Source: Limosilactobacillus reuteri
GTDB lineage: Bacteria > Bacillota > Bacilli > Lactobacillales > Lactobacillaceae
DNA length: 64,000 nt
Assembly: GCF_034259105.1 (NCBI RefSeq)
Contig: NZ_CP139478.1
Span: 720,001 to 784,000 of the forward strand
Reading direction: 5' to 3'
In this document: positions 35,571-46,278 of the stretch, in pieces
How the letters are laid out: every line of letters begins with the position of its first letter
Numbering within the stretch: position 1 is the first letter of the stretch
Translations under genes and position numbers: made by a program
The notes under the pieces: model-generated
Seen by the model: only the letters and a program-made list of their open reading frames with translations
Told to the model about the DNA's origin: nothing
The model's database searches: none

Positions 35571-38048
35571 ATGGCTGAAGAAATCGACCTATTTAAGACG
35601 CCAACGGAGCCGTCTTTTTTTATTGGTCAGGTACAATCTGAGATTTTTACTAGTCCAGATTCGTTTTTTAAAGTTTTAATTGTCTCGGTTGAAGAAGCGA
35701 ATTTTGATTGGCACGAGCCGGAAATTACTGTAACCGGAAGTTTTGGTGATCTTAGTGATGATCAAACTTACCGCTTTGAGGGAAAAATTGTTGAGCATCC
35801 ACGATATGGACAACAATTTCAAGCTACTTCTTACCATGTTAACCGTCCTACAAGCAAGGATGGGTTAGTTGATTTCTTGTCTGGAAAACAATTTACCGGA
35901 ATTGGAAAAAAGACGGCTGAAAAAATTGTCGACAAGTTAGGAACGGATGCAATTAATAAAATTATTGCTGACCCTCATGTTTTAGATGAATTAAAACTCC
36001 GCAAAGCAGTTAAGGATTCATTAGTTGATAATTTACGGGCAAACCAGGGGATGGATGAGATTATTATCGGCCTAAATGATCTCGGCTTTGGCGCTAACCT
36101 TAGTAGTGCAATTTTTGACAAGTACGGGGAAGAAACTCTACATATTATTAATGAAAATCCCTATCAACTCGTCACTGAAATAGATGGAATTAGTTTTAAT
36201 CGTGCTGATCAGGTGGCACAAAAATTAGGAATTGCCACGGATGATTCACGCCGGATTGATGCAGCAATTATCCAGACGCTTGATGATTTGACAATGGAAA
36301 CCGGTGATACATTTACTACAACAAAACCTCTTCTGCAGCAAACTATCCAGTTGCTTGCCCAAGGAAGTGGTGGCCGTGTTTCTACAGATTTGATTGCCAA
36401 CCAAATTGTTGAGTTGGAGAAAAATCAAGAAATTAGTTACGCTGATGAAAAAATTTATCCAACTGCCCTTTATAACGCGGAATGGCAAATTGCTGATCAC
36501 TTGCATCGTCTTCTTACCGTTGACCAGAAAAAATTACCAGCAACGACTATTGAAAAAACAGTTACGAAGGTTGCCGAGCAATCGGGAATAACCTATGATC
36601 AAGTTCAAAAAGAGGCTATCAAAACAGCCTTAAATAGTAAAGTCATGCTTCTTACGGGCGGCCCGGGAACGGGAAAAACAACAATTATTAAGGGAATTGT
36701 AGCAAGTTATGCGAAAATTCATGATCTCTCATTAGACGTAAATGAATATAAAGAAAAGTCTTTTCCTGTTTTACTAGCTGCTCCTACAGGCCGTGCTGCT
36801 AAACGAATGAGTGAAGCTACTGATTTACCAGCAAGTACAATTCACCGCTTACTAGGGCTTAATGGCCGGGAAATGCCAACTGATATGAATGCCCGCGATT
36901 TAGAAGGCTCGTTATTGATTATTGATGAAATGTCGATGGTTGATACGCTTTTGTTTAAGACTCTTATTCAAGCCGTTCCTACTTCTATGCATGTAGTTTT
37001 AGTAGGTGATAAGGACCAATTACCATCTGTTGGTCCTGGACAAGTTTTTCATGATCTTCTTGATTTTGCAGAACTGCCAAAAGTTGAACTAACCAATATT
37101 CACCGCCAGGCTGCTGATTCAACAATCATTCCATTAGCTCATGCTATCAAAGAGGGTAAGCTACCATCAGATCTAACAAATAAAATGCCAGATCGATCAT
37201 TTATCTCATGTCATGCTAACCAAGTGCCAAGTGTGGTCCAACAAATTATTGACCTTTCTAAAAAACGAGCTTATTCCGCAAATGATATTCAAATCTTGGC
37301 ACCAATGTACCGGGGACAAGCAGGGATCGACCGGTTGAATGAACTTGCGCAACAGGCATATAATCCCCCAGCTAATGGAAAACAAGAAGTCGATTTTAGG
37401 GGACTGACTTTTCGCGTTGGAGATAAGGTCCTGCAACTCGTTAATGTTCCAGAAAAAAATATTTTTAACGGTGATATTGGACAAATTACAGCAATTGAAA
37501 GCGGTAAGACAGTCGGCAAGAAAAATGAATCAATTACTGTCGATTTTGATGGTAATGAAGTGAGTTATAGCCGAATGGAATGGAATCAATTACGGTTAGC
37601 TTATTGTATTTCGATCCATAAAGCACAGGGAAGTCAGTTTAAGATGGTTCTTTTACCGATTGTTCAGCAGTTTAGCCGAATGCTTCAACGAAATCTTTTA
37701 TATACAGCGATTACCCGTGCCGCAGAAAAGTTAGTCTTGATCGGTGAGCCGTATGCGGTTGTGACTAGTGTAAAAAATGAAGCGGTTAACCGGAAAACTT
37801 CTTTGGTTGATCGCCTCGGCAAAGTTTGGAATAAGCATGGTGAATTAAAATCAAAATTAGATCATCAAACAGATTCATTAACAAAAGAACTTTCTAGTCC
37901 TCAAACAGCTCAAAGACAACCGGAACAATTGATAAATAATGATGCTCAACAATATATCCTAACAGCTGCCCTCATTAATTCAGAGGCAATTGATCCATTA
38001 ATCGGAATGGAAAATATTAGCTTACAAAGTTTGCATCAAGCCAAATAA
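35571..38048 (+). CDS. recD2: RecD2-type ATP-dependent DNA helicase
   Basis: An 825-residue SF1 5'-3' helicase that works without RecBC. The N-terminal region has an OB-type part and HhH-like segments (FTGIGKKTAEKIVDKLG). The motor carries Walker A GGPGTGKTT (about 362-370), Walker B LLIIDEMSMVD, GDKDQLPSVGPGQV and a C-terminal UvrD-like motif ISIHKAQGSQF. It takes part in replication-fork and mismatch-related repair in Firmicutes. The ATG at 35571 is eight bases after AAAGGA; the ATG at 35562 overlaps that site. Confidence 0.93.
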   Translation: MAEEIDLFKTPTEPSFFIGQVQSEIFTSPDSFFKVLIVSVEEANFDWHEPEITVTGSFGDLSDDQTYRFEGKIVEHPRYGQQFQATSYHVNRPTSKDGLVDFLSGKQFTGIGKKTAEKIVDKLGTDAINKIIADPHVLDELKLRKAVKDSLVDNLRANQGMDEIIIGLNDLGFGANLSSAIFDKYGEETLHIINENPYQLVTEIDGISFNRADQVAQKLGIATDDSRRIDAAIIQTLDDLTMETGDTFTTTKPLLQQTIQLLAQGSGGRVSTDLIANQIVELEKNQEISYADEKIYPTALYNAEWQIADHLHRLLTVDQKKLPATTIEKTVTKVAEQSGITYDQVQKEAIKTALNSKVMLLTGGPGTGKTTIIKGIVASYAKIHDLSLDVNEYKEKSFPVLLAAPTGRAAKRMSEATDLPASTIHRLLGLNGREMPTDMNARDLEGSLLIIDEMSMVDTLLFKTLIQAVPTSMHVVLVGDKDQLPSVGPGQVFHDLLDFAELPKVELTNIHRQAADSTIIPLAHAIKEGKLPSDLTNKMPDRSFISCHANQVPSVVQQIIDLSKKRAYSANDIQILAPMYRGQAGIDRLNELAQQAYNPPANGKQEVDFRGLTFRVGDKVLQLVNVPEKNIFNGDIGQITAIESGKTVGKKNESITVDFDGNEVSYSRMEWNQLRLAYCISIHKAQGSQFKMVLLPIVQQFSRMLQRNLLYTAITRAAEKLVLIGEPYAVVTSVKNEAVNRKTSLVDRLGKVWNKHGELKSKLDHQTDSLTKELSSPQTAQRQPEQLINNDAQQYILTAALINSEAIDPLIGMENISLQSLHQAK

Positions 38049-38117
38049 TACTTGCTTGAACAGTAATTTGTTGTCATAATAGTTATGATTATTGTCGAAC
38101 TTTAAAGGAGTATAAAA

Positions 38118-39092
38118 ATGACCCAGATAAAAAATGCCGATAATGTGCGTTTATTTTCACTAAATTCAAATCCAAAACTAGCTGAACAAATTGCTCAACG
38201 CGTGGGGATTCCGTTGAGTAAAGCTTCCATTAGTCATTTTGCTGATGGGGAAATTAAAATTACAATTGACGAAAGTATTCGTGGCTGTGAGGTTTATGTC
38301 ATTCAGTCCGTTTCTGATCCAGTTAACACTAACTTGATGAAACTATTAATTATGGTTGATGCTCTACGGCGGGCAAGTGCGGCTAAAATTAATGTTGTAA
38401 TGCCTTACTATGGTTATGCACGTCAAGATCGAAAAGCACGAAGCCGTGAACCAATTACAGCTAAATTGATCGCTAACCTTCTTGAAATGGATCAAATTAG
38501 TCGATTAGTAACGATTGACCTTCATGCTCCTCAAGTTCAAGGTTTCTTTGATATTCCTGTTGATCATCTTCAAGCAACCAGTCTTTTTACTAAGTATATT
38601 GGGGAACAAAACTTGGGTGATGATATTGTAGTAGTTGCCCCTGATCATGCTGGCGTTAATTTAGCGCGGAAATATGCTGAACGAATTAAAGCTTCCATTG
38701 CGATTATTGATAACCGTAACGATGAAGTTCGGGAACGGACTGAGCAAGAAGTGCCTGAATATGTAATCGGGGATGTAAAGGGAAAAACAGCGATTATTGT
38801 TGACGATATTGTTGATACTGGTGTCCGCATGAACTTATCTGCACAAGCATTAAAGAACTTTGGTGCTGCTAAAGTTTATGGAATCGCTACACATGCAGTA
38901 CTCTCAGCTGATGCGGTAAATACGTTGCAAAATTCGCCGCTTGAAAAAATGATTGTGACAGATACAATTCAATTGCCAAAAGAGAAGGAATTCCCTAAGC
39001 TGGTTCAATTATCAGTGGACGATTTATTAAAAGAAGCAATTGTTCGTATCCACAATAACCAATCAATTGATACATTGTTTAATCGTAAATAA
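38118..39092 (+). CDS. prs: Ribose-phosphate pyrophosphokinase (PRPP synthase)
   Basis: A 324-residue class I PRPP synthase that makes PRPP from ribose 5-phosphate and ATP. It shows [18 protein letters not shown] and the PRPP loop VDDIVDTG (about 227-234), and a flexible loop [14 protein letters not shown]. Some lactobacilli have two such genes; residues typical of fully active enzymes are present here. RBS AAAGGAG precedes the ATG. A terminator follows. Confidence 0.93.
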   Translation: MTQIKNADNVRLFSLNSNPKLAEQIAQRVGIPLSKASISHFADGEIKITIDESIRGCEVYVIQSVSDPVNTNLMKLLIMVDALRRASAAKINVVMPYYGYARQDRKARSREPITAKLIANLLEMDQISRLVTIDLHAPQVQGFFDIPVDHLQATSLFTKYIGEQNLGDDIVVVAPDHAGVNLARKYAERIKASIAIIDNRNDEVRERTEQEVPEYVIGDVKGKTAIIVDDIVDTGVRMNLSAQALKNFGAAKVYGIATHAVLSADAVNTLQNSPLEKMIVTDTIQLPKEKEFPKLVQLSVDDLLKEAIVRIHNNQSIDTLFNRK

Positions 39093-39101
39093 TTTTATTT
39101 T

Positions 39102-39132
39102 AAAAGGTTCTCGTCTAATGGGGCCTTTTTTT
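39102..39132 (+). terminator. Terminator after prs
   Basis: AAAAGGTTC and GGGGCCTTTT pair with two G-U pairs; a T-run follows. It separates prs from the surface-protein gene. Confidence 0.7.
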
Positions 39133-40917
39133 AATACATTTTTATCAAGAAAATTCTATAATCTTTTTAATTGATGATAAATATAATTTTATTTATAATG
39201 GGCGATGGATAAGTTTGATTGATAGACAAGTCCTATTTATAGAAACAGTTAATGATTACTGACAATAAAAAGTTAGTTTAGTAGTCAAAAGGAGGATTTT
39301 GATGTTATCAAAAAATAATAATCGTGAGCTTCAACGAAAGATAGATGATAGGCAAGATTGTTTTACGTTGCGTAAACTTTCAATCGGGGTTGCCTCTGTC
39401 TTACTTGGTTCTTTTATTATGGGAATTCAGTTGTCGCAAACGGCTTATGCTTCTAATAACAATGGTATAGCAGTTACTGAAACAACGAATCTGGCAAGTT
39501 TACCAGGGAGCAATGATGCGTCAAATCAATCTAGCGTGGTTGAAAGTGCTAGTACTCCAGTAAGCGCAAGTTCTAATCAAAATAATCAGACGCGTACAGT
39601 AAGTGAGGAAGTTACAGCTACCTCTAATAATTCTAGCTCAATAAATTCCTCATCAGCTAAAACAGCAACTGCTAGCAGTCAATCATCTCAAACAAGTGCT
39701 GCGTTAACTAGTAATAACCCAAGTTCAACGCCCGTGATGACTGCAAGGGGATCTAGTGACTCTATTCAAAATTTAACTAGTAACTCCCAAGTGTCATTAA
39801 ATACTCAACAAGCAAGTATTATAGATGCGCCAGATTACCCTAATACCAATGGAATAATACCTCAAAATCAATATATTTTTGATCAATTCCATTTAACTAA
39901 TGGTCAATTGACTGATAATGCGTATACGCCCTTAAATATGGTAATTACTTTAGCTACTAATCGTAATGAACCAGGAGGGATCTTAAATTACTATATTACG
40001 AACGACCAATACACACAACAGTATAGTAATGGGACAATAAATGTTGGTGAAATGCAAAGCTATGAGGGACCATATCAGGGTTCTAAAATTAATATTTATA
40101 ATTTTGGGGAAAATGGAATAAGTGTTAATGAACTTAATAATAATTATGGCTTAGCTTTTACATTTGGTTATGGAAAGTATCAAGCTCTTATTAAAGAGAA
40201 CCCTAATCCTTATGCAGCAGATAATGTATCTAATGCGTGGGGAGATACAATGCCAGCAAAAGTAACTCAGACTATTAAATATGTAAATGAGAAAACAGGA
40301 GAAGAGATACCTGGAATACAACCTTACACACAAACGGGACTCACAGGACAGGTATATTCGGCTGGAAAAAACGATCAAATAGTTATTAAGGGTTATTATT
40401 TGATTAATAGTAGTCGTGCTAATGGAATTATTTCACAATTTCATAATGGAGGAACCTACACAAATGAATGGGTAAGTGCAAGCGGACAATTAATAAAAGA
40501 GGTATGGCACCAAATTTCACAAAATGGGTTGATGCAATGTGACATTTATATTAATGGTCAGCAGCAATATGATCCTAACAATTTAAAAGGAATTGTTTAT
40601 CCTTCAAGTCAAAGCTCACTTGGCCCAACAGCTTTGAGTATTCAAAATGGTAATTATGTCTTTCCAAATCCTTATGTAGAGCAAACGCAAAACATTGAAT
40701 TAAAATATTTGCCATTAGGAAAAATTATTCCAGTGTTACCGAATGGAGAAGTAATACCAAACGCACCGCAACCGCAATATCAGAACAATCCTAATGATCC
40801 AACCGGAGTTAAACCGGATGAGCCAGTTCCTGTTATTCCTGGTTATACGCCGCAAGAACAAACGGTTACGCCAGAAGATCCTGGAAAAGATACACGGGTT
40901 ATCTATACACCAATTCA

Positions 40918-41150
40918 GCAAGGTTCAATCACTGTGACCGTTCATGATGTAACAGATAATGTTAACTTGCCGCAATACGGTAAGAGCAGTGGTGAACAAG
41001 ATGTGGGGACTGGATTTACCTATGATAAGAATACTGTAATTGCAGACCTTGAAAACAAGGGTTATAAAGTTCTTAATCCAGATGTAGTAATTCCAACTAC
41101 CATTAGTAAAGGTGCGCAAAACATTGTGATTAATGTTGAACACCAGCTTG
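40918..41150 (+). repeat. Surface-protein repeat type A, unit 1
   Basis: The unit begins QGSITVTVHDVTDNVNLPQY and runs to NIVINVEHQLVPVTPENPG. It recurs at 42202-42440, about 1284 bases later, with a few substitutions. In the DNA, long stretches are identical, so recombination between units is possible. Confidence 0.8.
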
Positions 41151-41524
41151 TTCCTGTAACACCAGAGAATCCAGGAATTCCTGGCCAACCTATTAATCCT
41201 AACGATCCAGACGGTCCAAAGTGGCCAGACGGGACTGCTAAGAATGATTTGGAAGTAACTGGTACCCAGACTATTCATTATGAAGGTGCTGGCGATAAGA
41301 CGCCGGCTGATAATACTCAACACTTTACATTCATGAAGAGTGCTACTGTTGATAAAGTAACTAGTAAGATTGTCAGTGAAACTGGCTGGAACGTTGCTAG
41401 TCATACCTTTGGTAATGTTGATACGCCAGTAGTAGCGGGCTATCACGCAGATAAGGCCGTTGCTGGTGGAGCAACGATCACTCCTGATGACTTAAATAAG
41501 ACGATTGTGGTAACCTATGCACCA

Positions 41525-41745
41525 AATGGCCATGTAATTCCAGTCGGTCCAGACGGTACACCAATTCCAGGTGCCGACCAACCACAATTCCCGACGAATC
41601 CTGATAATCCAACAGGAACAACGCCGAGTGAAATTCCAGTAGTACCAGGTTATCATCCAGAAACTGGTAAGCCAGGTGACCTGGTCGATCCAGTGCCAGG
41701 TCAACCAGGTGAAGATGTACCAGTTAAGTATGTGCCAGATACCCC
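41525..41745 (+). repeat. Surface-protein repeat type B, unit 1
   Basis: The unit runs from NGHVIPVGPDGTPIPG through PGYHPETGKPGD to VPVKYVPDTP. It recurs at 41977-42200, and a diverged third form begins near 42812 (IPVGPDGKPLPN). It forms the Pro/Gly-rich spacer between MucBP-like modules. Confidence 0.75.
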
Positions 41746-41976
41746 AACACCAGAAACTTATACTGGTTCGCAAACGATTAAGTTCGTTGACGGGAATGGA
41801 ACGGAACTCCACGCACCAGATATTCAAACAGCTGGGGACTTAACAGGTGACCACACCTTTGGCAAGATCAATACGCCAGTAATTAAGGGTTACACTACTA
41901 CCCAAACTACTGCAGGTGGTGCAACAGTCACCAAGACTGACCCGAATGCCACGATTACGGTAACCTACACGTCAAA

Positions 41977-42200
41977 CGGTCACATTATTCCGGTCGGCCC
42001 AGATGGTACGCCAATTCCAGGTGCCGACCAACCACAGTTCCCAACCAATCCGGACAACCCAAGTGAAACGATACCAGGCCAAGTTCCAGATGTACCAGGT
42101 TATCACCCAGAAACTGGTAAACCAGGTGACCCAGTCGATCCAGTGCCAGGTCAACCAGGTGAAAACGTACCAGTGAAGTATGTCCCAGATACGCCAGTTG
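41977..42200 (+). repeat. Surface-protein repeat type B, unit 2
   Basis: Close copy of the unit at 41525-41745. It differs mainly in the middle segment (SETIPGQVPDVPGYH versus TGTTPSEIPVVPGYH). Confidence 0.75.
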
Positions 42201-42201
42201 A

Positions 42202-42440
42202 ACAAGGGTCAATCACTGTTACTGTGCGTGATACTACCGATAATGTTGACTTGCCGCAATACGGTAAGAGCAGTGGTGAAGAAAATGTTGGGACGACCTT
42301 TACTTACGATAAGAACACGGTAATCCAAGAATTAGAAAATAAGGGTTACAAGGTCCTTAATCCTGATGTTGTCATCCCGACAACGATCAGTAAGGGTGCG
42401 CAAAACATTGTGATTAATGTTGAACACCAGCTTGTGCCTG
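42202..42440 (+). repeat. Surface-protein repeat type A, unit 2
   Basis: Close copy of 40918-41150. The MucBP-like module that follows it carries the frameshifting duplication at 42672-42681; the corresponding place in the first module (near 41388) has a single copy. Confidence 0.8.
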
Positions 42441-43397
42441 TAACACCAGAAAATCCAGGACAACCAGGTCAGCCAATCAATCCGAACGATCCAAACGGTC
42501 CAAAGTGGCCAGATGGGACCGCTAAGGATGACTTGGAGGCAACTGGAACCCAGACCATTCACTACGTTGGGGCTGGTGACCAGACGCCGGCTAACAATGT
42601 TCAGCACTTTACCTTTACTAAGAGTGCCGTGGTTGATAAGGTAACCGGTAAGATTGTTAGTGAAACTGGCTGGAACGGAACGTCGCTAGCCATACCTTCG
42701 GCAATATCGATACGCCAGTTGTTTCTGGCTATCACGCAGATAAGGCAGTTGCCGGTGGGACTACCATTACCCCTGATGACTTGAATAAGACGGTTACGGT
42801 AACGTATACGCCAAATGGTCATATTATTCCAGTCGGTCCGGATGGGAAGCCATTGCCAAATGTTCCACAACCGCAATACCCAACGAACCCGAATAATCCA
42901 ACTGAAGTGACGCCGAATGAACCAGTACCGGAAATTCCAGGATATACACCAAATGTTTCAACGGTAACTCCTGAGAATCCGGGTGAAAATACTCCAGTAG
43001 TTTACACGCCAAACGAAAAACCAGTTGGACCAACCACCCCTAGTGAAAATGGCACTCCAAATGGTAATACTGGCAATCCAACTACACCACAGCCAGAGAC
43101 ACCAGCAAAACCAATGACGCCAACTACAACACCAGCTGGAAATAGTAATATTCCTACTAATGGACAAACTACTTCTCCAGCAGGCAGTTCAGTTACCACA
43201 AGCGATGTAAAAAACGCTAATGCCACCACACCAGTAGCACAAAAACAAGCTGCTCAATTACCGCAAACTGGCAATGAACAATTAAAGCACGAAGGAATCT
43301 TAGGTTTACTTGCTTTAGGAGTTGCAGGCTTATTGGTATTTGGTAAAAAGCGTCGTAAAGAATAATTAACTTATTGTTTGTCACATCGAATAATTAT

Positions 43398-43437
43398 AAA
43401 AAGCCGAGGCTAAGAAACTTCTTAACCTCGGTTTTTT
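43398..43437. terminator. Bidirectional terminator between the surface protein and dapF
   Basis: CCGAGG and CCTCGG, with flanking A and T runs and an inner TAAGAA/TTCTTA pairing, form a symmetric hairpin. It lies between convergent genes and can serve both. Confidence 0.82.
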
Positions 43438-43453
43438 CGATTAAATGATTAAA

Positions 43454-44440
43454 TTAAAATGATAATGAGTCAACGAATGTCTGGTAAGCTTGATTTTCAT
43501 TGCTTTCGACAACGTTTTTACGAAGGTCAGCTAGATCGACTGCGTGTAAAGATGATTCATCTACAGTAATAATATGAGTAAACGTAGCATTACCGATTAG
43601 TTCGACCCAGTAGTTGTAGTCATCACGGTGAAGAATTGTCTTGACCATGCCGCCAGGATTATAAACACTAATTGGTTCATTAAATGATGCTGCGTCTGGA
43701 TGAGTGAGGGCTAAAGCGAGACTAGTGGCAGACATACCTGTCCCACAAGCATTTGTAAAGCCAACTCCTCGTTCAAACGTTTTTACAAAGAGTTTGTTAT
43801 GACCGAGAATATGGCCAAAATTAACATTTACCCCATCACTAAAGTAAGGATTATCACTATTTAACCGTGTACCTAATTCTTTAAGTGCTGGACCATTTAG
43901 CTCTTCCATACTAACAAAACTAATTAAGTGGGGGTTAGGAACAGCAAGGGCTGAAAAACGGAGACTAGGATATAATTCAGGAACAAGGGTGTCTAACAGG
44001 CGCTCATGACCAAGATTATCAAATGGCAAAGCAGTGCGGTCAAACTTTACTGGTGAAATTTCAACGGCAAAAGCGGGAACTCCGGGTGCAAGGTCTTCAT
44101 GCTGACGAACACGAAGACTAGCATTCATTGTATCGACTTTAAAATCGGTTAAATTATCACGTTCTGCTACATAACGAGCAACCGTTCTTAGACCATTGCC
44201 GCACATTGAGGCCTCACTGCCATCTGCATTAATTACCCGCATTTGTGCTGCTGATTCTGGTCTAGTTGGATGGTTAACAACTAAAACGCCATCAGCACCA
44301 CCGAGAACGCCATTTTGTGCATCAGTTATTTGCTGGGTAAATGAAACTAATTCTTCATCAGTAAGGGGATTGGTCAGTTGTGTTTGGTCAAGGATAAAAA
44401 AGGCATTTTGTGATCCGTGTACTTTTAATAATTGCACCAT
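43454..44440 (-). CDS. dapF: Diaminopimelate epimerase
   Basis: A 328-residue enzyme that converts LL- to meso-diaminopimelate. The two catalytic cysteines are in EASMCGNGLRTVARY and TNACGTGMSATSLAL. It is longer than the usual 270-280 residues, mainly through inserts in the N-terminal half and a C-terminal extension. The ATG follows AGGAGG-type sequence about 10 bases upstream. Its start lies 12 bases after lysC on the same strand, so the two form an operon that runs away from the rest of the lysine genes. Confidence 0.92.
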   Translation of the reverse strand: MVQLLKVHGSQNAFFILDQTQLTNPLTDEELVSFTQQITDAQNGVLGGADGVLVVNHPTRPESAAQMRVINADGSEASMCGNGLRTVARYVAERDNLTDFKVDTMNASLRVRQHEDLAPGVPAFAVEISPVKFDRTALPFDNLGHERLLDTLVPELYPSLRFSALAVPNPHLISFVSMEELNGPALKELGTRLNSDNPYFSDGVNVNFGHILGHNKLFVKTFERGVGFTNACGTGMSATSLALALTHPDAASFNEPISVYNPGGMVKTILHRDDYNYWVELIGNATFTHIITVDESSLHAVDLADLRKNVVESNENQAYQTFVDSLSF

Positions 44441-44452
44441 AAATAGTTCCTC

Positions 44453-45811
44453 CTAATTTGCAAAAAAGCGATGGTAGATAGCTCGAACAGCTTCATCTGC
44501 ATCTTCATTGTATGTCCCAATCATAATTGCAATTCGTGAAGCTCCTTGATTAATCATGGGAACCGCAATGTGTTTTTCAGCTAGGGGCATTAAAATATCA
44601 TCGATTACCCCCGTGCGATTACGCATACCTTCACCAACAACCATGGTAATTGCATAATTATCAATCCATTCTAAACGGTCAGGATTAATCTCTTCTTGAA
44701 TTTCATTGCAGATGGTATCGATTAATTGGTCATTAATTGCATTTCGATCAAGGATAATTGTTATATCATCGATTCCGGAAGGCATATGTTCGTACGAGAC
44801 GTTGTGCTTTGCGAGAATTTCAAGAATCCGAAGAGTAAAACCTGCTTGCTTGTTAAGGAGATATTTGTGCAGATAGAGGGCTGCAAAGTGTTTTCCGCTC
44901 ACGACCCCCGTTACAATGTCGCTTGGTTGAAAATCTTTATCAGGGGCAATCATTGTTCCCGGCTTTTCAGGATCATTAGTATTACGAACATTAATTGGAA
45001 TATTTCCTTGAATGGCAGGAATCAGTGCTTCATCGTGAAAGACGGAAAAACCAGCGTAAGATAGTTCCCGCATTTCCCGGTAAGTCATGGTAGTAATTGG
45101 TTGCGGATGATCGACAATTTGTGGATTGGCTGAGTAAATAGCATCAACATCGGTGAAATTTTCATAAGTGGAGGCGTGAAGACCGCGCGCAAGAATCGCA
45201 CCGGTGATATCAGAACCGCCACGGGAAAAAGTAGCAATGTGTCCGGCAAGGGTGAGACCATAGAAACCGGGGAATATTAATAATTCGTTCTCATTAAACG
45301 TAAAATGACTCAAGTTTGCATATGTTTCTGGGATAACGTTAGCATTATTGGGAGTTCCAGTAACGATAATACCAGCTTCACTTGGTGTCACAAAACGTGC
45401 TTCATAACCTAAATGCTGCAAAAGGATGGCCATTAGTTGGGCATTTAAGCGTTCACCATGAGCTTTGAAAGCAGCCAAGAGATAGTTATCATTTGGATAC
45501 GTATGGTTAGGAAGGCCTTCCAGTCGTTCGGTTAGCGGAATCAATTTATCTGCTGGTAAGCCAAAATAAGCAGCAATCTCTTGATATCGATTTAAAATTT
45601 GTTCAACGATTTCTTGGGGATTTTGGCCTGCAATTACTGTTTGGGCATATTTAATCAGTAAGTCAGTAACCTTAATGTCATCGGCAAAACGTTTGCCCGG
45701 CGCAGAAGTGACAATTACCCGGCGTTGGGGGTCAGAGGTAATAATATTAATTGCATTTTGAAAGGCTTCTCCATTAGCCAGAGAACTTCCACCAAACTTT
45801 ACAACTTTCAT
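44453..45811 (-). CDS. lysC: Aspartate kinase
   Basis: A 452-residue enzyme for the first step of the aspartate pathway, phosphorylating aspartate. The N-terminal VVKFGGSSLANGEAF is the kinase signature, with FSRGGSDITGAILARGL and YTDVDAIYSANP-like residues (FTDVDAIYSANPQIV) in the middle. Two C-terminal ACT domains (from about residue 310) would bind a feedback effector such as lysine or threonine. RBS AAGGAG lies about 7 bases before the ATG. It is transcribed divergently from the riboswitch-controlled operon. Confidence 0.94.
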   Translation of the reverse strand: MKVVKFGGSSLANGEAFQNAINIITSDPQRRVIVTSAPGKRFADDIKVTDLLIKYAQTVIAGQNPQEIVEQILNRYQEIAAYFGLPADKLIPLTERLEGLPNHTYPNDNYLLAAFKAHGERLNAQLMAILLQHLGYEARFVTPSEAGIIVTGTPNNANVIPETYANLSHFTFNENELLIFPGFYGLTLAGHIATFSRGGSDITGAILARGLHASTYENFTDVDAIYSANPQIVDHPQPITTMTYREMRELSYAGFSVFHDEALIPAIQGNIPINVRNTNDPEKPGTMIAPDKDFQPSDIVTGVVSGKHFAALYLHKYLLNKQAGFTLRILEILAKHNVSYEHMPSGIDDITIILDRNAINDQLIDTICNEIQEEINPDRLEWIDNYAITMVVGEGMRNRTGVIDDILMPLAEKHIAVPMINQGASRIAIMIGTYNEDADEAVRAIYHRFFAN

Positions 45812-45872
45812 ACTTAAATACTCCTTTGAGAAAATTAGGGTTGTTAATTTATCTCTAAAATAATTTAATCGA

Positions 45873-45900
45873 ATTCTAACACATTAACGGAGACATGCAA
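45873..45900 (-). promoter_or_regulatory. Promoter of lysC-dapF
   Basis: On the minus strand TTGCAT (45900-45895) and TAGAAT (45878-45873) are 16 bp apart. No L-box motif is seen between it and lysC. Confidence 0.5.
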
Positions 45901-45975
45901 GCCTTTAAGTTGTATAAGGTAAGTAAAATAAACTTTTAATGGATTAAAAAACTTTTTTAAATTTAATTATTTTTA

Positions 45976-46002
45976 TTGACATTCTCATAAAAGACTTATA
46001 AG
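45976..46002 (+). promoter_or_regulatory. Promoter of the lysine operon
   Basis: A consensus TTGACA (45976-45981) and TATAAG (45997-46002) are 15 bp apart. It starts transcription just upstream of the L-box aptamer. Confidence 0.6.
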
Positions 46003-46012
46003 CTATGTATAA

Positions 46013-46185
46013 ATCGAAGAGGCGCAACCGACACTAGTAAACTAATTTAGTCCGCCAAGACATTGAGGTTAGTTGAACAGGGAAGTTGCCGAAGCGCTTA
46101 GTTTGGCACATTAAGTAGCTGGGTCGTAGTTGAATAAGCTACGGACTGTCGCAGGACAATAAGAGCCTGCGTTGCGCTATCGACA
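46013..46185 (+). promoter_or_regulatory. Lysine riboswitch (L-box) aptamer
   Basis: Conserved L-box segments occur in order: GAGGCGC, GGGAAGTTGCCGAAGCG, GCTGGGTCGTAG and CTACGGACTGTCGC. The closing helix pairs TCGA/GCGCAAC near 46013-46027 with GTTGCGC/TCGA near 46171-46183. When lysine binds, the downstream terminator should form and shut off lysA-dapD-dapL-dapA-dapB-patA-asd. Confidence 0.93.
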
Positions 46186-46206
46186 AATCAGAATGGATAA
46201 GTGAAT

Positions 46207-46240
46207 TCCACTGTTTGTTTGCGCAGACAGTGGATTTTTT
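46207..46240 (+). terminator. Riboswitch expression-platform terminator
   Basis: TCCACTGT (46207-46214) pairs with ACAGTGGA (46226-46233) and is followed by six T residues. It lies between the L-box aptamer and lysA. Confidence 0.85.
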
Positions 46241-46278
46241 ATAGCCTCTTTACTACAAATCTCATGGAGGAATTACAA

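Larger units (their letters stand above)
39302..43365 (+). pseudogene. LPXTG-anchored surface protein with repeats, frameshifted by a 5-bp duplication
   Basis: A cell-wall protein of about 1,350 residues if the frame were restored. The ATG at 39302 follows GGAGG. A YSIRK-type signal (FTLRKLSIGVASVLLGSF) leads a Ser/Asn/Thr-rich region to about residue 165, an unassigned domain, then MucBP/Mub-like repeats and Pro/Gly-rich spacers. LPQTG is at 43258-43272, followed by a hydrophobic helix and KKRRKE. GGAAC occurs twice in tandem (42672-42681) where an earlier homologous repeat has it once, so translation leaves frame and stops at 42784. As written, the product is secreted without an anchor. Sequence error remains possible. 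Confidence 0.88.

Noticed and set aside
40918..42440. CRISPR-like or satellite repeats
   Set aside because: The repeats are in-frame protein modules of more than 200 bp with substitutions. No short repeat/spacer pattern is present.
40151..43229. Many antisense frames across the surface-protein gene
   Set aside because: They are shadows of repetitive Pro/Gly/Thr codons. Their Trp/Ile/Arg-rich or low-complexity products have no plausible starts.
42781..43365. Independent LPXTG-anchored protein
   Set aside because: It has no signal peptide or RBS. It is the 3' part of the upstream surface-protein gene, displaced by the GGAAC duplication.
46201..46278. GTG start for lysA within the riboswitch terminator
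   Set aside because: It would translate the terminator hairpin. The ATG at 46279 behind GGAGG fits the family.
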